Below are positions 51,623 through 60,779 of a DNA stretch of 64,000 nucleotides, in pieces. Origin of the DNA: QQUJ01 sp050287605 (GTDB lineage: Bacteria > Pseudomonadota > Gammaproteobacteria > QQUJ01); assembly GCA_050287605.1 (NCBI GenBank), contig JBNKCG010000088.1, positions 1 through 64,000 on the forward strand. Reading direction: 5' to 3'. The notes under the pieces were generated by a model. It had not been told where the DNA came from. It saw only the letters and a program-made list of their open reading frames with translations, and did not search any database. Both the position numbers and the translations under genes were made by a program. Numbering within the stretch: position 1 is the first letter of the stretch; every line of letters begins with the position of its first letter.

Positions 51623-52942
51623 ATGACAACGAAAAACGTAGGCGGTGACGGCTACCTGTTCCAGCCGGAGGTGGAGGCGCTGCCGCGCGACCAGTTGGAG
51701 AAACTGCAGCTCAAACGCCTGCAGAAGACCCTGCAGCACGCCTACACCAGCGTGCCGCACTACCGGCGGGCCATCGACAGCTGCGGCTTGCCGGTGGAGA
51801 AGCTCAACGACCTCGACGACGTGCGCTGGCTGCCGTTCACCGTCAAGAACGACCTGCGCAACGCCTATCCCTTCGACCTCTTCGCCGTGCCGCGCGAGGA
51901 ACTGATCCGCGTACACGCCTCCTCGGGCACCACCGGCAAGCCCACCGTGGTGGGCTACACCCGCGACGACATCGACAACTGGGCCGACCTCATGGCGCGC
52001 TCGCTGGCGGCCACCGGGGTGCGCCCCGGCGACATCGTTCACAACGCCTACGGCTATGGGCTGTTCACCGGCGGGCTGGGCGCGCACTACGGCGCCGAAC
52101 GTCTGGGCGCCACCGTGGTACCCATGTCCGGCGGCAATACCGAGAAGCAGATCGTGCTGCTGCAGGACTTCGGCGCCCGCGCCCTCTGCGCCACCCCCTC
52201 CTACGCCCTCAACATCGCCGAGCTGGCCGAGCAGGAGGGCGTGGACCTGCGTTCGGGTCCGCTCGCCATCGGCATCTTCGGCGCCGAGCCGTGGTCGGAC
52301 GCCATGCGCGCCGAACTGGAGCAACGCCTGGGCATCAAGGCGGTGGACATCTACGGGCTTTCAGAAATCATGGGACCGGGGGTGGCGGTGGAGTGCTGCG
52401 AAGCGCAGGCGGGGCTGCACGGCTGGGAGGATCACTTCCTGTTCGAGATCATCGACCCCGAGAGCGGCGAACCGCTGCCCATGGGCGACACCGGCGAGCT
52501 GGTGATCACCACGCTCACCAAGCAGGCGCTGCCCATGATCCGCTACCGCACGCGCGACATCACGCGGCTGACCGACGAACCCTGCGCCTGCGGGCGCACC
52601 CACGTGCGCATCCTGCGCGTCACCGGACGCAACGACGACATGCTCATCATCCGCGGCGTCAATCTCTACCCGTCGCAGGTGGAGGCGGTACTGCTGGGCA
52701 TGAAGGGGATCGCCCCCTACTACCAGCTGGTGGTGCGCCGCGAGGGCTCCATGGACGAACTCACCGTCGAGGTGGAGGCCATGCCCGACACCGATGCATC
52801 GCACTACGGCAAGATCGCCTCTGAGGCACGCCACCACATCAAATCGATGATCGGCGTCACCTGCACGGTGGAGATGAAGAAACCGGGCGAAGTGCCCCGC
52901 TCCCAGGGCAAGGCGGTGCGGGTACGCGATTTGCGCAAGTAG
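51623..52942 (+). CDS. paaK: Phenylacetate-CoA ligase, second copy
   Basis: A 439-residue PaaK-family ligase, very similar to the copy at 46244 in protein and, over long stretches, in DNA (for example around the P-loop HASSGTTGKPTVVGYT and NAYGYGLFTGGLGAHYG). All adenylate-forming motifs and the C-terminal PRSQGKAVRVRDLRK with the catalytic Lys are intact. The N-terminal 70 residues and the stretch about 365-395 diverge most, which could reflect a different aryl-acetate preference such as 4-hydroxyphenylacetate or indoleacetate. It follows iorB by 120 bases in the same direction. Confidence 0.92.
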   Translation: MTTKNVGGDGYLFQPEVEALPRDQLEKLQLKRLQKTLQHAYTSVPHYRRAIDSCGLPVEKLNDLDDVRWLPFTVKNDLRNAYPFDLFAVPREELIRVHASSGTTGKPTVVGYTRDDIDNWADLMARSLAATGVRPGDIVHNAYGYGLFTGGLGAHYGAERLGATVVPMSGGNTEKQIVLLQDFGARALCATPSYALNIAELAEQEGVDLRSGPLAIGIFGAEPWSDAMRAELEQRLGIKAVDIYGLSEIMGPGVAVECCEAQAGLHGWEDHFLFEIIDPESGEPLPMGDTGELVITTLTKQALPMIRYRTRDITRLTDEPCACGRTHVRILRVTGRNDDMLIIRGVNLYPSQVEAVLLGMKGIAPYYQLVVRREGSMDELTVEVEAMPDTDASHYGKIASEARHHIKSMIGVTCTVEMKKPGEVPRSQGKAVRVRDLRK

Positions 52943-52996
52943 TAGGCGCCGGCACGCCGAATTGGCATTTCCGGCGCGGGTACCCGCGCGTGAGGG

Positions 52997-54529
52997 CTAC
53001 TTCATGGTCGGCATGTGGAAATCGGCGCCGGCACGAATCCCCGTCGGCCAACGAGTGGTGACTGTCTTCAGCCGGGTGTAGAAATGCACGCCCTCGGGAC
53101 CGTGGACGTGGGTGTCACCGAACAGCGAGCGCTTCCAGCCGCCGAAGCTGTGGAAGGCCATGGGCACGGGAATGGGCACGTTGACGCCCACCATGCCGGC
53201 CAGCACCCGCGACGAGAAGTTGCGCGCCGTGTCACCGTCGCGGGTGAAGATGGCGGTGCCGTTGCCGAACTCGTGATCGTTGACGAGCCGCAACGCACTC
53301 TCGAAATCGGGTACGCGCACCACGCACAGCACCGGGCCGAAGATCTCTTCCCGATAGATACGCATCTGGGGTGTGACCCCGTCGAACAGGCAACCACCCA
53401 GGAAGAAACCCGCTTCGTGTCCCGGCACCGAATAGCCGCGGCCGTCCACCGCCAGCTCCGCGCCCTCCTCGACCCCCAGGTCGACGTATCCTTTCACCTT
53501 GTCACGATGCTCGCGGGTCACCAGCGGACCCATCTCGGCTTCGGGGTCTTCGGAAGGTAGTACCTTGAGCGATTCCACGCGCGGAGTGAGGCGACGCACC
53601 AGCTCATCCCCCACGTCGTCGCCCACGGCGACGGCAACGGAGATGGCCATGCAGCGCTCGCCCGCCGAACCGTAGGCGGCGCCCATCAGGGCGTCCACCG
53701 CCTGGTCGAGATCGGCGTCCGGCATCACCACCATGTGGTTCTTCGCCCCGCCCAATGCCTGGCAGCGCTTGCCGTGCGCCGTGGAGGTGCGGTAGATGTG
53801 CTCGGCCACCGGCGTGGAGCCGACGAAGCTCACCGCCGCCACATCGGGATGGGTAAGCAGCGTATCCACCGCCTCGCGGTCGCCGTGCACCACGTTGAAG
53901 ACGCCGTCCGGCAGACCCGCCTCGGTGAGCAGCTCCGCCATCCTGACCGCGGTGCTGGGCACTTTTTCGGAGACCTTGAGCACGAAGGTGTTGCCGCAGG
54001 CCAGCGCCATGGGGAACATCCACAGCGGGACCATGGCGGGGAAATTGAACGGCGTGATGCCCGCGCACACGCCCAGCGGCTGGCGCAGGGAGTGGCTGTC
54101 GACCGCGGTGCCGACATCCTCGGAGTAGGCGCCTTTCAGCAGATGCGGCGCCCCGCAGGCGAACTCCACCACCTCCAGGCCCCGCACCACCGATCCCTTC
54201 GCATCGGAGAGCACCTTGCCGTGCTCGGCGGAGACCAGCTGCGCCAGTTCGTCCAGGTGTTGCTCCAGCAGCGCTTTGAATTGGAACAAGATCCGCGCGC
54301 GGCGCAACGCCGGCGTGTCGCGCCAGCCAGGGAACGCGTGCGCGGCCACCGCGATGGCTGCGGCGGTCTCCTCGGCGCTGGCCAGCGGCACCTGCGCGGC
54401 GACCGTGCCGGTGGAGGGGTTGTAGACCTCGCCGAAGCGCCCGCTCGTCCCTGCCACGTGACGTCCGTCGACGTAGTGGCTGATGAGCCTGGGTTGCGCC
54501 GAGGCCGCGGGTCTAGTCGCATTTGGCAT
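52997..54529 (-). CDS. mmsA: CoA-acylating methylmalonate-semialdehyde dehydrogenase
   Basis: A 510-residue aldehyde-dehydrogenase superfamily protein. It has FNFPAMVPLWMFPMALACGNTF, the NAD-binding SFVGSTPVAEHIY, the Glu-equivalent stretch QALGGAKNHMVVMPDAD and the active-site Cys in GSAGERCMAISVAV. The use of GGAKNH and GERCMA is typical of the methylmalonate-semialdehyde dehydrogenase branch, which makes propionyl- or acetyl-CoA with CO2 release. ATG 54529 has GGGGAG 5 bases upstream. It converges with paaK and is divergent from yejA. It may serve valine or beta-alanine breakdown; a direct link to the aromatic island is not evident. Confidence 0.88.
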   Translation of the reverse strand: MPNATRPAASAQPRLISHYVDGRHVAGTSGRFGEVYNPSTGTVAAQVPLASAEETAAAIAVAAHAFPGWRDTPALRRARILFQFKALLEQHLDELAQLVSAEHGKVLSDAKGSVVRGLEVVEFACGAPHLLKGAYSEDVGTAVDSHSLRQPLGVCAGITPFNFPAMVPLWMFPMALACGNTFVLKVSEKVPSTAVRMAELLTEAGLPDGVFNVVHGDREAVDTLLTHPDVAAVSFVGSTPVAEHIYRTSTAHGKRCQALGGAKNHMVVMPDADLDQAVDALMGAAYGSAGERCMAISVAVAVGDDVGDELVRRLTPRVESLKVLPSEDPEAEMGPLVTREHRDKVKGYVDLGVEEGAELAVDGRGYSVPGHEAGFFLGGCLFDGVTPQMRIYREEIFGPVLCVVRVPDFESALRLVNDHEFGNGTAIFTRDGDTARNFSSRVLAGMVGVNVPIPVPMAFHSFGGWKRSLFGDTHVHGPEGVHFYTRLKTVTTRWPTGIRAGADFHMPTMK

Positions 54530-54765
54530 GATTACTCCCCTACTGTTGCGGTCGATCGATACCCCGCTCCGGGTACCCGTCAGTCCGGGAGACCCGCTCC
54601 CAGGGCCGACAGGGTTGAGCGACAAACGGGCGGCAAAGTATACCGCGACTGTCCCCGGGACGCGCGGGCCGGTGCCCGACACCGCGGAACCGGCAAGGTC
54701 GCGCGGCCACTAACAAGGGAATTGGTTACACTACGATTTGCCCCACCACCCACAAGAGAGGTGCG

Positions 54766-56595
54766 ATGCGAACCCCCGTTCTCCCTGCGCTACTGATCTC
54801 GCTGCTGCTCCCGTTCGCTGCAGGCAGCGCGCCGGCGGCGCCGGTACACGCCCTGGCCATGCACGGCTCGCCCAAATACGGCCCTGCTTTCACGCACTTC
54901 GACTACGTCAATCCCGTCGCCCCCAAGGGCGGCACAGTGCGTCTCGCCGCCACCGGCAGCTTCGACAGCCTCAACGCCTTCATCATCAAAGGCGAGACAG
55001 CGGACGGCATTGGCGGCGTCTACGATACGCTGACCGCCGCCTCGGCCGACGAGCCGTTCACCCGCTACGGGCTGCTGGCCGAGTCCATGGAGTTGGCGCC
55101 GGACCGCTCGTGGATCGTTTTCAACCTGCGCAAGGAGCCGCGCTGGCACGACGGCAAACCGGTCACCGCCGACGACGTGGTCTTCACCTTCGACACCATT
55201 CGCCGCGACGGCGCCCCGCAGTTCAAGTTCTACTACGCGGACATCCGCGCCGTGGAGAAACTGGGCACCTACCGGGTGAAGTTCACGTTTGCCAACCGCG
55301 ACAACCGCGAGCTGCCCCTGATCATCGGCGAGCAGGCCATCCTGCCCAAGCACTACTGGCAGGGCCGCGACTTCACCAAAACCACCCTGGACCCGCCGCT
55401 GGGCAGCGGCCCCTACCGCGTCGCATCGCTGGAAGCGGGGCGCTACATCAGCTACCGGCGCGTCGACGACTATTGGGGCGACAAGCTGCCGGTCAACGTC
55501 GGGCGCAACAACTACGACGAGATCCGTTACGACTACTACCGCGACGCCAGCGTCCAGATCGAGGCCTTCAAGGCGGGCGAGTTCGACTTCCGCAGCGAAA
55601 ACTCCTCCAAGCACTGGGCCACCGCCTACGACATCCCTGAGGTGGCCAACGGGCAGATGCTCAAGGAGGAGATCCACCACAACCGTCCCGAAGGGATGCA
55701 GGGCTACGTCTACAACACCCGGCGGGCGCTGTTCCGCGACCCCCGGGTGCGCGAAGCGCTGGCCTACGCCTTCGATTTCGAGCGCGCCAACAAAACGCTG
55801 TTCTACGGGCAGTACAAGCGTACCCGCAGCTATTTCGAAAATTCCGACATGGAGGCCAAGGGGACGCCCAGCGCTGCCGAACTCAAACTGCTGGAACCGT
55901 TCCGCGACCAGCTGCCGCCAAGGCTCTTCACCCAGGAGTACGACCCGCCCCTCACCGACGGCAGCGGACGCATCCGCAGCAACCTGCGGGTGGCGGTAAA
56001 GCTGCTGCAAGAGGCCGGCTGGACGGTCCAGGACGGCAAACTGCGCAACGCCGCCGGCCAGCCCTTCGAATTCGAGGTCATGCTGGTCAGCCCGCTGTTC
56101 GAGCGCATCACCTTGCCTTTCGCCAAGAACCTGGAGCGCCTGGGCATCACCGCCACCGTGCGCACCGTCGATTCCGCCCAGTACCTCAAGCGTCTGGAGA
56201 CCTTCGACTTCGACATTATCGTGTTCCGTTGGGGACAGTCACTCTCGCCCGGCAACGAGCAGAACAACTTCTGGTCCTCCAGGGCCGCCGATCAGCCGGG
56301 CAGCCAGAACTTCGCCGGCATCAAAAACCCGGCGGCGGATGCGCTCATCGGGCTACTCATCAACGCCCCCGACCGCGACAGCCTGGTGACGCGAGCACGC
56401 GCCCTGGACCGGGTGTTGCAATGGGGCTTTTACGTCATCCCCCACTGGTATCTCGACTACGACCGCCTGGTCTACTGGAACAAGTTCGGACGCCCCGAAG
56501 TAACGCCGCTGCAGGGTGCGCAGTTCGACACCTGGTGGGTGGACGCGGTGAAAGAGACCCGCCTCAAGGGCCGCATCAAGTCGGTACCGCGCTAG
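54766..56595 (+). CDS. yejA: Oligopeptide-type ABC substrate-binding protein (YejA)
   Basis: A 609-residue family 5 extracellular solute-binding protein with a Sec signal peptide (MRTPVLPALLISLLLPFAAGSAPAA). Family segments are AMHGSPKYGPAFTHFDYVNPVAPKGG, WIVFNLRKEPRWHDGKPVTADDVVFTF, GSGPYRVASLEAG and the YejA-type FRWGQSLSPGNEQNNFWSS. It binds peptides, or peptide-like compounds as known for microcin C uptake by E. coli YejABEF. It is the first gene of yejABEF; yejB starts 27 bases later. Confidence 0.9.
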   Translation: MRTPVLPALLISLLLPFAAGSAPAAPVHALAMHGSPKYGPAFTHFDYVNPVAPKGGTVRLAATGSFDSLNAFIIKGETADGIGGVYDTLTAASADEPFTRYGLLAESMELAPDRSWIVFNLRKEPRWHDGKPVTADDVVFTFDTIRRDGAPQFKFYYADIRAVEKLGTYRVKFTFANRDNRELPLIIGEQAILPKHYWQGRDFTKTTLDPPLGSGPYRVASLEAGRYISYRRVDDYWGDKLPVNVGRNNYDEIRYDYYRDASVQIEAFKAGEFDFRSENSSKHWATAYDIPEVANGQMLKEEIHHNRPEGMQGYVYNTRRALFRDPRVREALAYAFDFERANKTLFYGQYKRTRSYFENSDMEAKGTPSAAELKLLEPFRDQLPPRLFTQEYDPPLTDGSGRIRSNLRVAVKLLQEAGWTVQDGKLRNAAGQPFEFEVMLVSPLFERITLPFAKNLERLGITATVRTVDSAQYLKRLETFDFDIIVFRWGQSLSPGNEQNNFWSSRAADQPGSQNFAGIKNPAADALIGLLINAPDRDSLVTRARALDRVLQWGFYVIPHWYLDYDRLVYWNKFGRPEVTPLQGAQFDTWWVDAVKETRLKGRIKSVPR

Positions 56596-56622
56596 TGGCC
56601 ACCTGCTGAGCGATACGCACCC

Positions 56623-57744
56623 GTGCTCGCCTACATTCTGCGCCGTCTGTTGCTGATCATTCCGACGCTGTTCGGAATCATGGTGCTCAATTTCATCATC
56701 GTGCAGGCCGCGCCCGGCGGACCGGTGGAGCAGATCCTGGCCAAGATCCAGGGCGTATCGGTATCGGCCACGGCGCGGGTCAGCGGTGGGGGTGGCAGCG
56801 AGACCGGAGGCGCGGGCGGCTCGCGCAGAGCACCAACCTCCGGCGGCGGCGAATCGAAGAGCAGCTACCGCGGTGCAGAGGGACTGGATCCGGAGTTCAT
56901 CGCCCAGATCGAAAAGCAGTTCGGTTTCGACAAACCGGCGCCCGAGCGCTTCTGGCTGATGATGAAGCGCTATCTGCAGTTCGATTTCGGTACCAGCTTC
57001 TTCCGCGACCGCCCGGTGCTCGACTTGGTGCTGGACAAGATGCCAGTCTCCATCTCTCTTGGACTGTGGACCACACTCCTGGTCTACCTCATCTCCATCC
57101 CGCTGGGCATCAACAAGGCGGTGCGTAACGGCACGCGTTTCGACGCCGCCACCAGCATGGTGGTGGTGGTAGGCAACGCCGTCCCCGGCTTCCTGTTCGC
57201 CATCCTGCTCATCGTGCTGTTCGCCGGCGGGCACTACCTGGATTGGTTTCCGCTGCGCGGCTTGACCTCCGAGGATTGGGACACGCTGGGTTGGCCGCAG
57301 CGCATCGTGGACTACTTCTGGCACATCGCGCTGCCCATCCTATCCCTGGTGATCGGCGGTTTCGCCGGACTCACCATGCTCACCAAAAACTCGTTTCTGG
57401 AAGAGATCAACAAGCAGTACGTATTGACCGCGCGCGCCAAGGGGCTGACCGAGCACCGCGTGCTCTACGGCCACGTATTCCGCAACGCCATGCTCATCGT
57501 CATCGCCGGCTTCCCCAGCGCCTTCATCGGCATCCTGTTCACCGGCGCGCTGCTCACCGAGATCATCTTCTCGCTCGACGGGTTGGGACTGCTGGGTTTC
57601 GAGGCCACCATCAATCGTGACTACCCGGTGATGTTCGGCACGCTCTACGTTTTCACGCTGCTGGGGCTACTGCTCAACCTGATCGGCGACATGATGTACG
57701 TGGTGGTGGACCCACGCATCGATTTCGAAAGCCGGGAAGTATAG
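56623..57744 (+). CDS. yejB: Oligopeptide-type ABC permease (YejB)
   Basis: A 373-residue permease starting at GTG 56623. The N-terminal membrane segment is LAYILRRLLLIIPTLFGIMVLNFIIVQ. A Gly/Ser-rich hydrophilic stretch (about residues 47-85, GGGGSETGGAGG) is usual in YejB proteins. The binding-protein-dependent permease motif reads YVLTARAKGLTEHRVLYGHVFRNAMLIVI. It ends with a DPRIDFE-type tail found in DppB/OppB relatives. It forms half of the pore for yejABEF. Confidence 0.9.
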   Translation: MLAYILRRLLLIIPTLFGIMVLNFIIVQAAPGGPVEQILAKIQGVSVSATARVSGGGGSETGGAGGSRRAPTSGGGESKSSYRGAEGLDPEFIAQIEKQFGFDKPAPERFWLMMKRYLQFDFGTSFFRDRPVLDLVLDKMPVSISLGLWTTLLVYLISIPLGINKAVRNGTRFDAATSMVVVVGNAVPGFLFAILLIVLFAGGHYLDWFPLRGLTSEDWDTLGWPQRIVDYFWHIALPILSLVIGGFAGLTMLTKNSFLEEINKQYVLTARAKGLTEHRVLYGHVFRNAMLIVIAGFPSAFIGILFTGALLTEIIFSLDGLGLLGFEATINRDYPVMFGTLYVFTLLGLLLNLIGDMMYVVVDPRIDFESREV

Positions 57745-57764
57745 ACGCATGTTTGTCGAACCGG

Positions 57765-57796
57765 TTTCGCGCAACAACGCCAAACGCGCCAAGAAT
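57765..57796. repeat. TCTCGCGCAAA-family repeat between yejB and yejE
   Basis: It reads TTTCGCGCAACAACGCC and continues with a CGCGCCAAGAA-like end. It matches the arms of the element at 47616-47787 and occupies part of an unusually wide (111-base) gap within the yej operon. Confidence 0.5.
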
Positions 57797-57855
57797 ACCC
57801 ACTCCATTCGGGCTTCTGAATCGAGGTGTCTTCGCGCGAGGCAGGAAACTCAAGC

Positions 57856-58881
57856 ATGCAGCTGAGCCCTCTCAATCAACGCCGCCTGCAGAGCTTTCGC
57901 GCCAACCGCCGCGGCTGGTGGTCTTTGTGGCTCTTTCTGACAATATTCTTTCTGTCGTTGTTCGCCAACTTCATCGCCAATGACAAACCGATTCTGGTCT
58001 ACTACGACGGCGAATACTACACGCCCATCTTCAAGAGCTACCCGGAGACCACCTTCGGCGGTTTTCTGCAGACCGAGGCCGAGTACAAAGATCCCGAAGT
58101 ACGCGCCATGATCAACGCTCAGGGGTGGATCGTCTGGCCCCTGATTCCGTTCAGCTACGACAGCATCAACTTCTCGCTCACGGTACCCGCTCCCGCCCCG
58201 CCCTCCGCTATCAACTGGTTGGGTACCGACGATCAGGGCCGCGACGTGGTGGCGCGCCTGATCTACGGCTTTCGCATCTCGGTGCTGTTCGGCCTGACGC
58301 TGACCCTGTTCAGCTCCATCGTCGGCGTCGCCGCCGGCGCCGTACAGGGCTATTTCGGCGGCTGGACCGATCTCATCTTCCAGCGCTTCATCGAGATCTG
58401 GTCGGGTATGCCACAGCTCTTTCTGCTGATCATCCTGGCCAGCATCGTACAGCCCAATTTCTGGTGGTTGCTGGGGTTGCTGCTGCTCTTTTCCTGGATG
58501 TCGCTGGTGGGCGTGGTGCGCGCCGAGTTCCTGCGCGCGCGCAACTTCGACTACGTCAAAGCGGCGCGTGCACTGGGGGTACGTAACAGCGTCATCATGT
58601 TCCGCCACATCCTGCCCAACGCGATGGTGGCCACGCTCACGTTTCTGCCCTTCATCATGAGCGGCTCCATCACGGCGCTCACCTCGCTCGATTTTCTCGG
58701 CTTCGGGCTGCCGCCGGGCTCACCGTCGCTGGGCGAACTGTTGAATCAGGGCAAGAACAACCTGCAGGCGCCGTGGCTGGGATTAACTGCGTTCTTCGTC
58801 CTCGCGGTGATGCTGAGCCTGCTGATCTTCATCGGCGAAGCGGTGCGCGACGCCTTCGATCCCCGGAAGACGAGGTTGTAA
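57856..58881 (+). CDS. yejE: Oligopeptide-type ABC permease (YejE)
   Basis: A 341-residue permease with the YejE-type N-terminus (LSPLNQRRLQSFRANRRGWWSLWLFL), a periplasmic insert (PILVYYDGEYYTPIFKSYPETTFGG) and WLGTDDQGRDVVARLIYGFRIS before the second membrane segment. The ABC permease loop reads FDYVKAARALGVRNSVIMFRHILPNAM, and the C-terminus GEAVRDAFDPRKTRL is standard. ATG 57856 was chosen with AGGA 9 bases upstream. Confidence 0.9.
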   Translation: MQLSPLNQRRLQSFRANRRGWWSLWLFLTIFFLSLFANFIANDKPILVYYDGEYYTPIFKSYPETTFGGFLQTEAEYKDPEVRAMINAQGWIVWPLIPFSYDSINFSLTVPAPAPPSAINWLGTDDQGRDVVARLIYGFRISVLFGLTLTLFSSIVGVAAGAVQGYFGGWTDLIFQRFIEIWSGMPQLFLLIILASIVQPNFWWLLGLLLLFSWMSLVGVVRAEFLRARNFDYVKAARALGVRNSVIMFRHILPNAMVATLTFLPFIMSGSITALTSLDFLGFGLPPGSPSLGELLNQGKNNLQAPWLGLTAFFVLAVMLSLLIFIGEAVRDAFDPRKTRL

Positions 58882-58889
58882 AAGTATGG

Positions 58890-58930
58890 TCTCGCGCAAA
58901 AACACAAAGCCACCCAGTTCGCGAAGAATC
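58890..58930. repeat. Decayed TCTCGCGCAAA-family repeat between yejE and yejF
   Basis: It reads TCTCGCGCAAAAACACAAAG and continues to TTCGCGAAGAATC. It lies in a 92-base gap and is the third copy of the repeat family in this window. Confidence 0.45.
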
Positions 58931-58973
58931 CAATCGTGTCATTTCGCAGTTCATGGCGCGAGGCAACGACTCA

Positions 58974-60599
<1,626 letters not shown>

Positions 60600-60659
60600 T
60601 CCCGAGCCGCATGCCTCCCTCCTCAATTCCCATGTAATTTACTCTTAAAAATGTCATCG

Positions 60660-60688
60660 TTGGCGGTGCTACACTACGGCGCCATAAG
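60660..60688 (+). promoter_or_regulatory. Candidate promoter of the GGDEF-EAL gene
   Basis: TTGGCG (60660-60665), a 17-base spacer, CATAAG (60683-60688). It would give a leader of about 85 bases before ATG 60780. Confidence 0.4.
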
Positions 60689-60779
60689 TGTCTAATAACC
60701 GAGTTTCCCGGTCTCCCATACGGTTCCGCGCGGAGCGTGCCGGCCGAACGGAGCCCTACGTTGTCGGGGGAAGTGCGCG

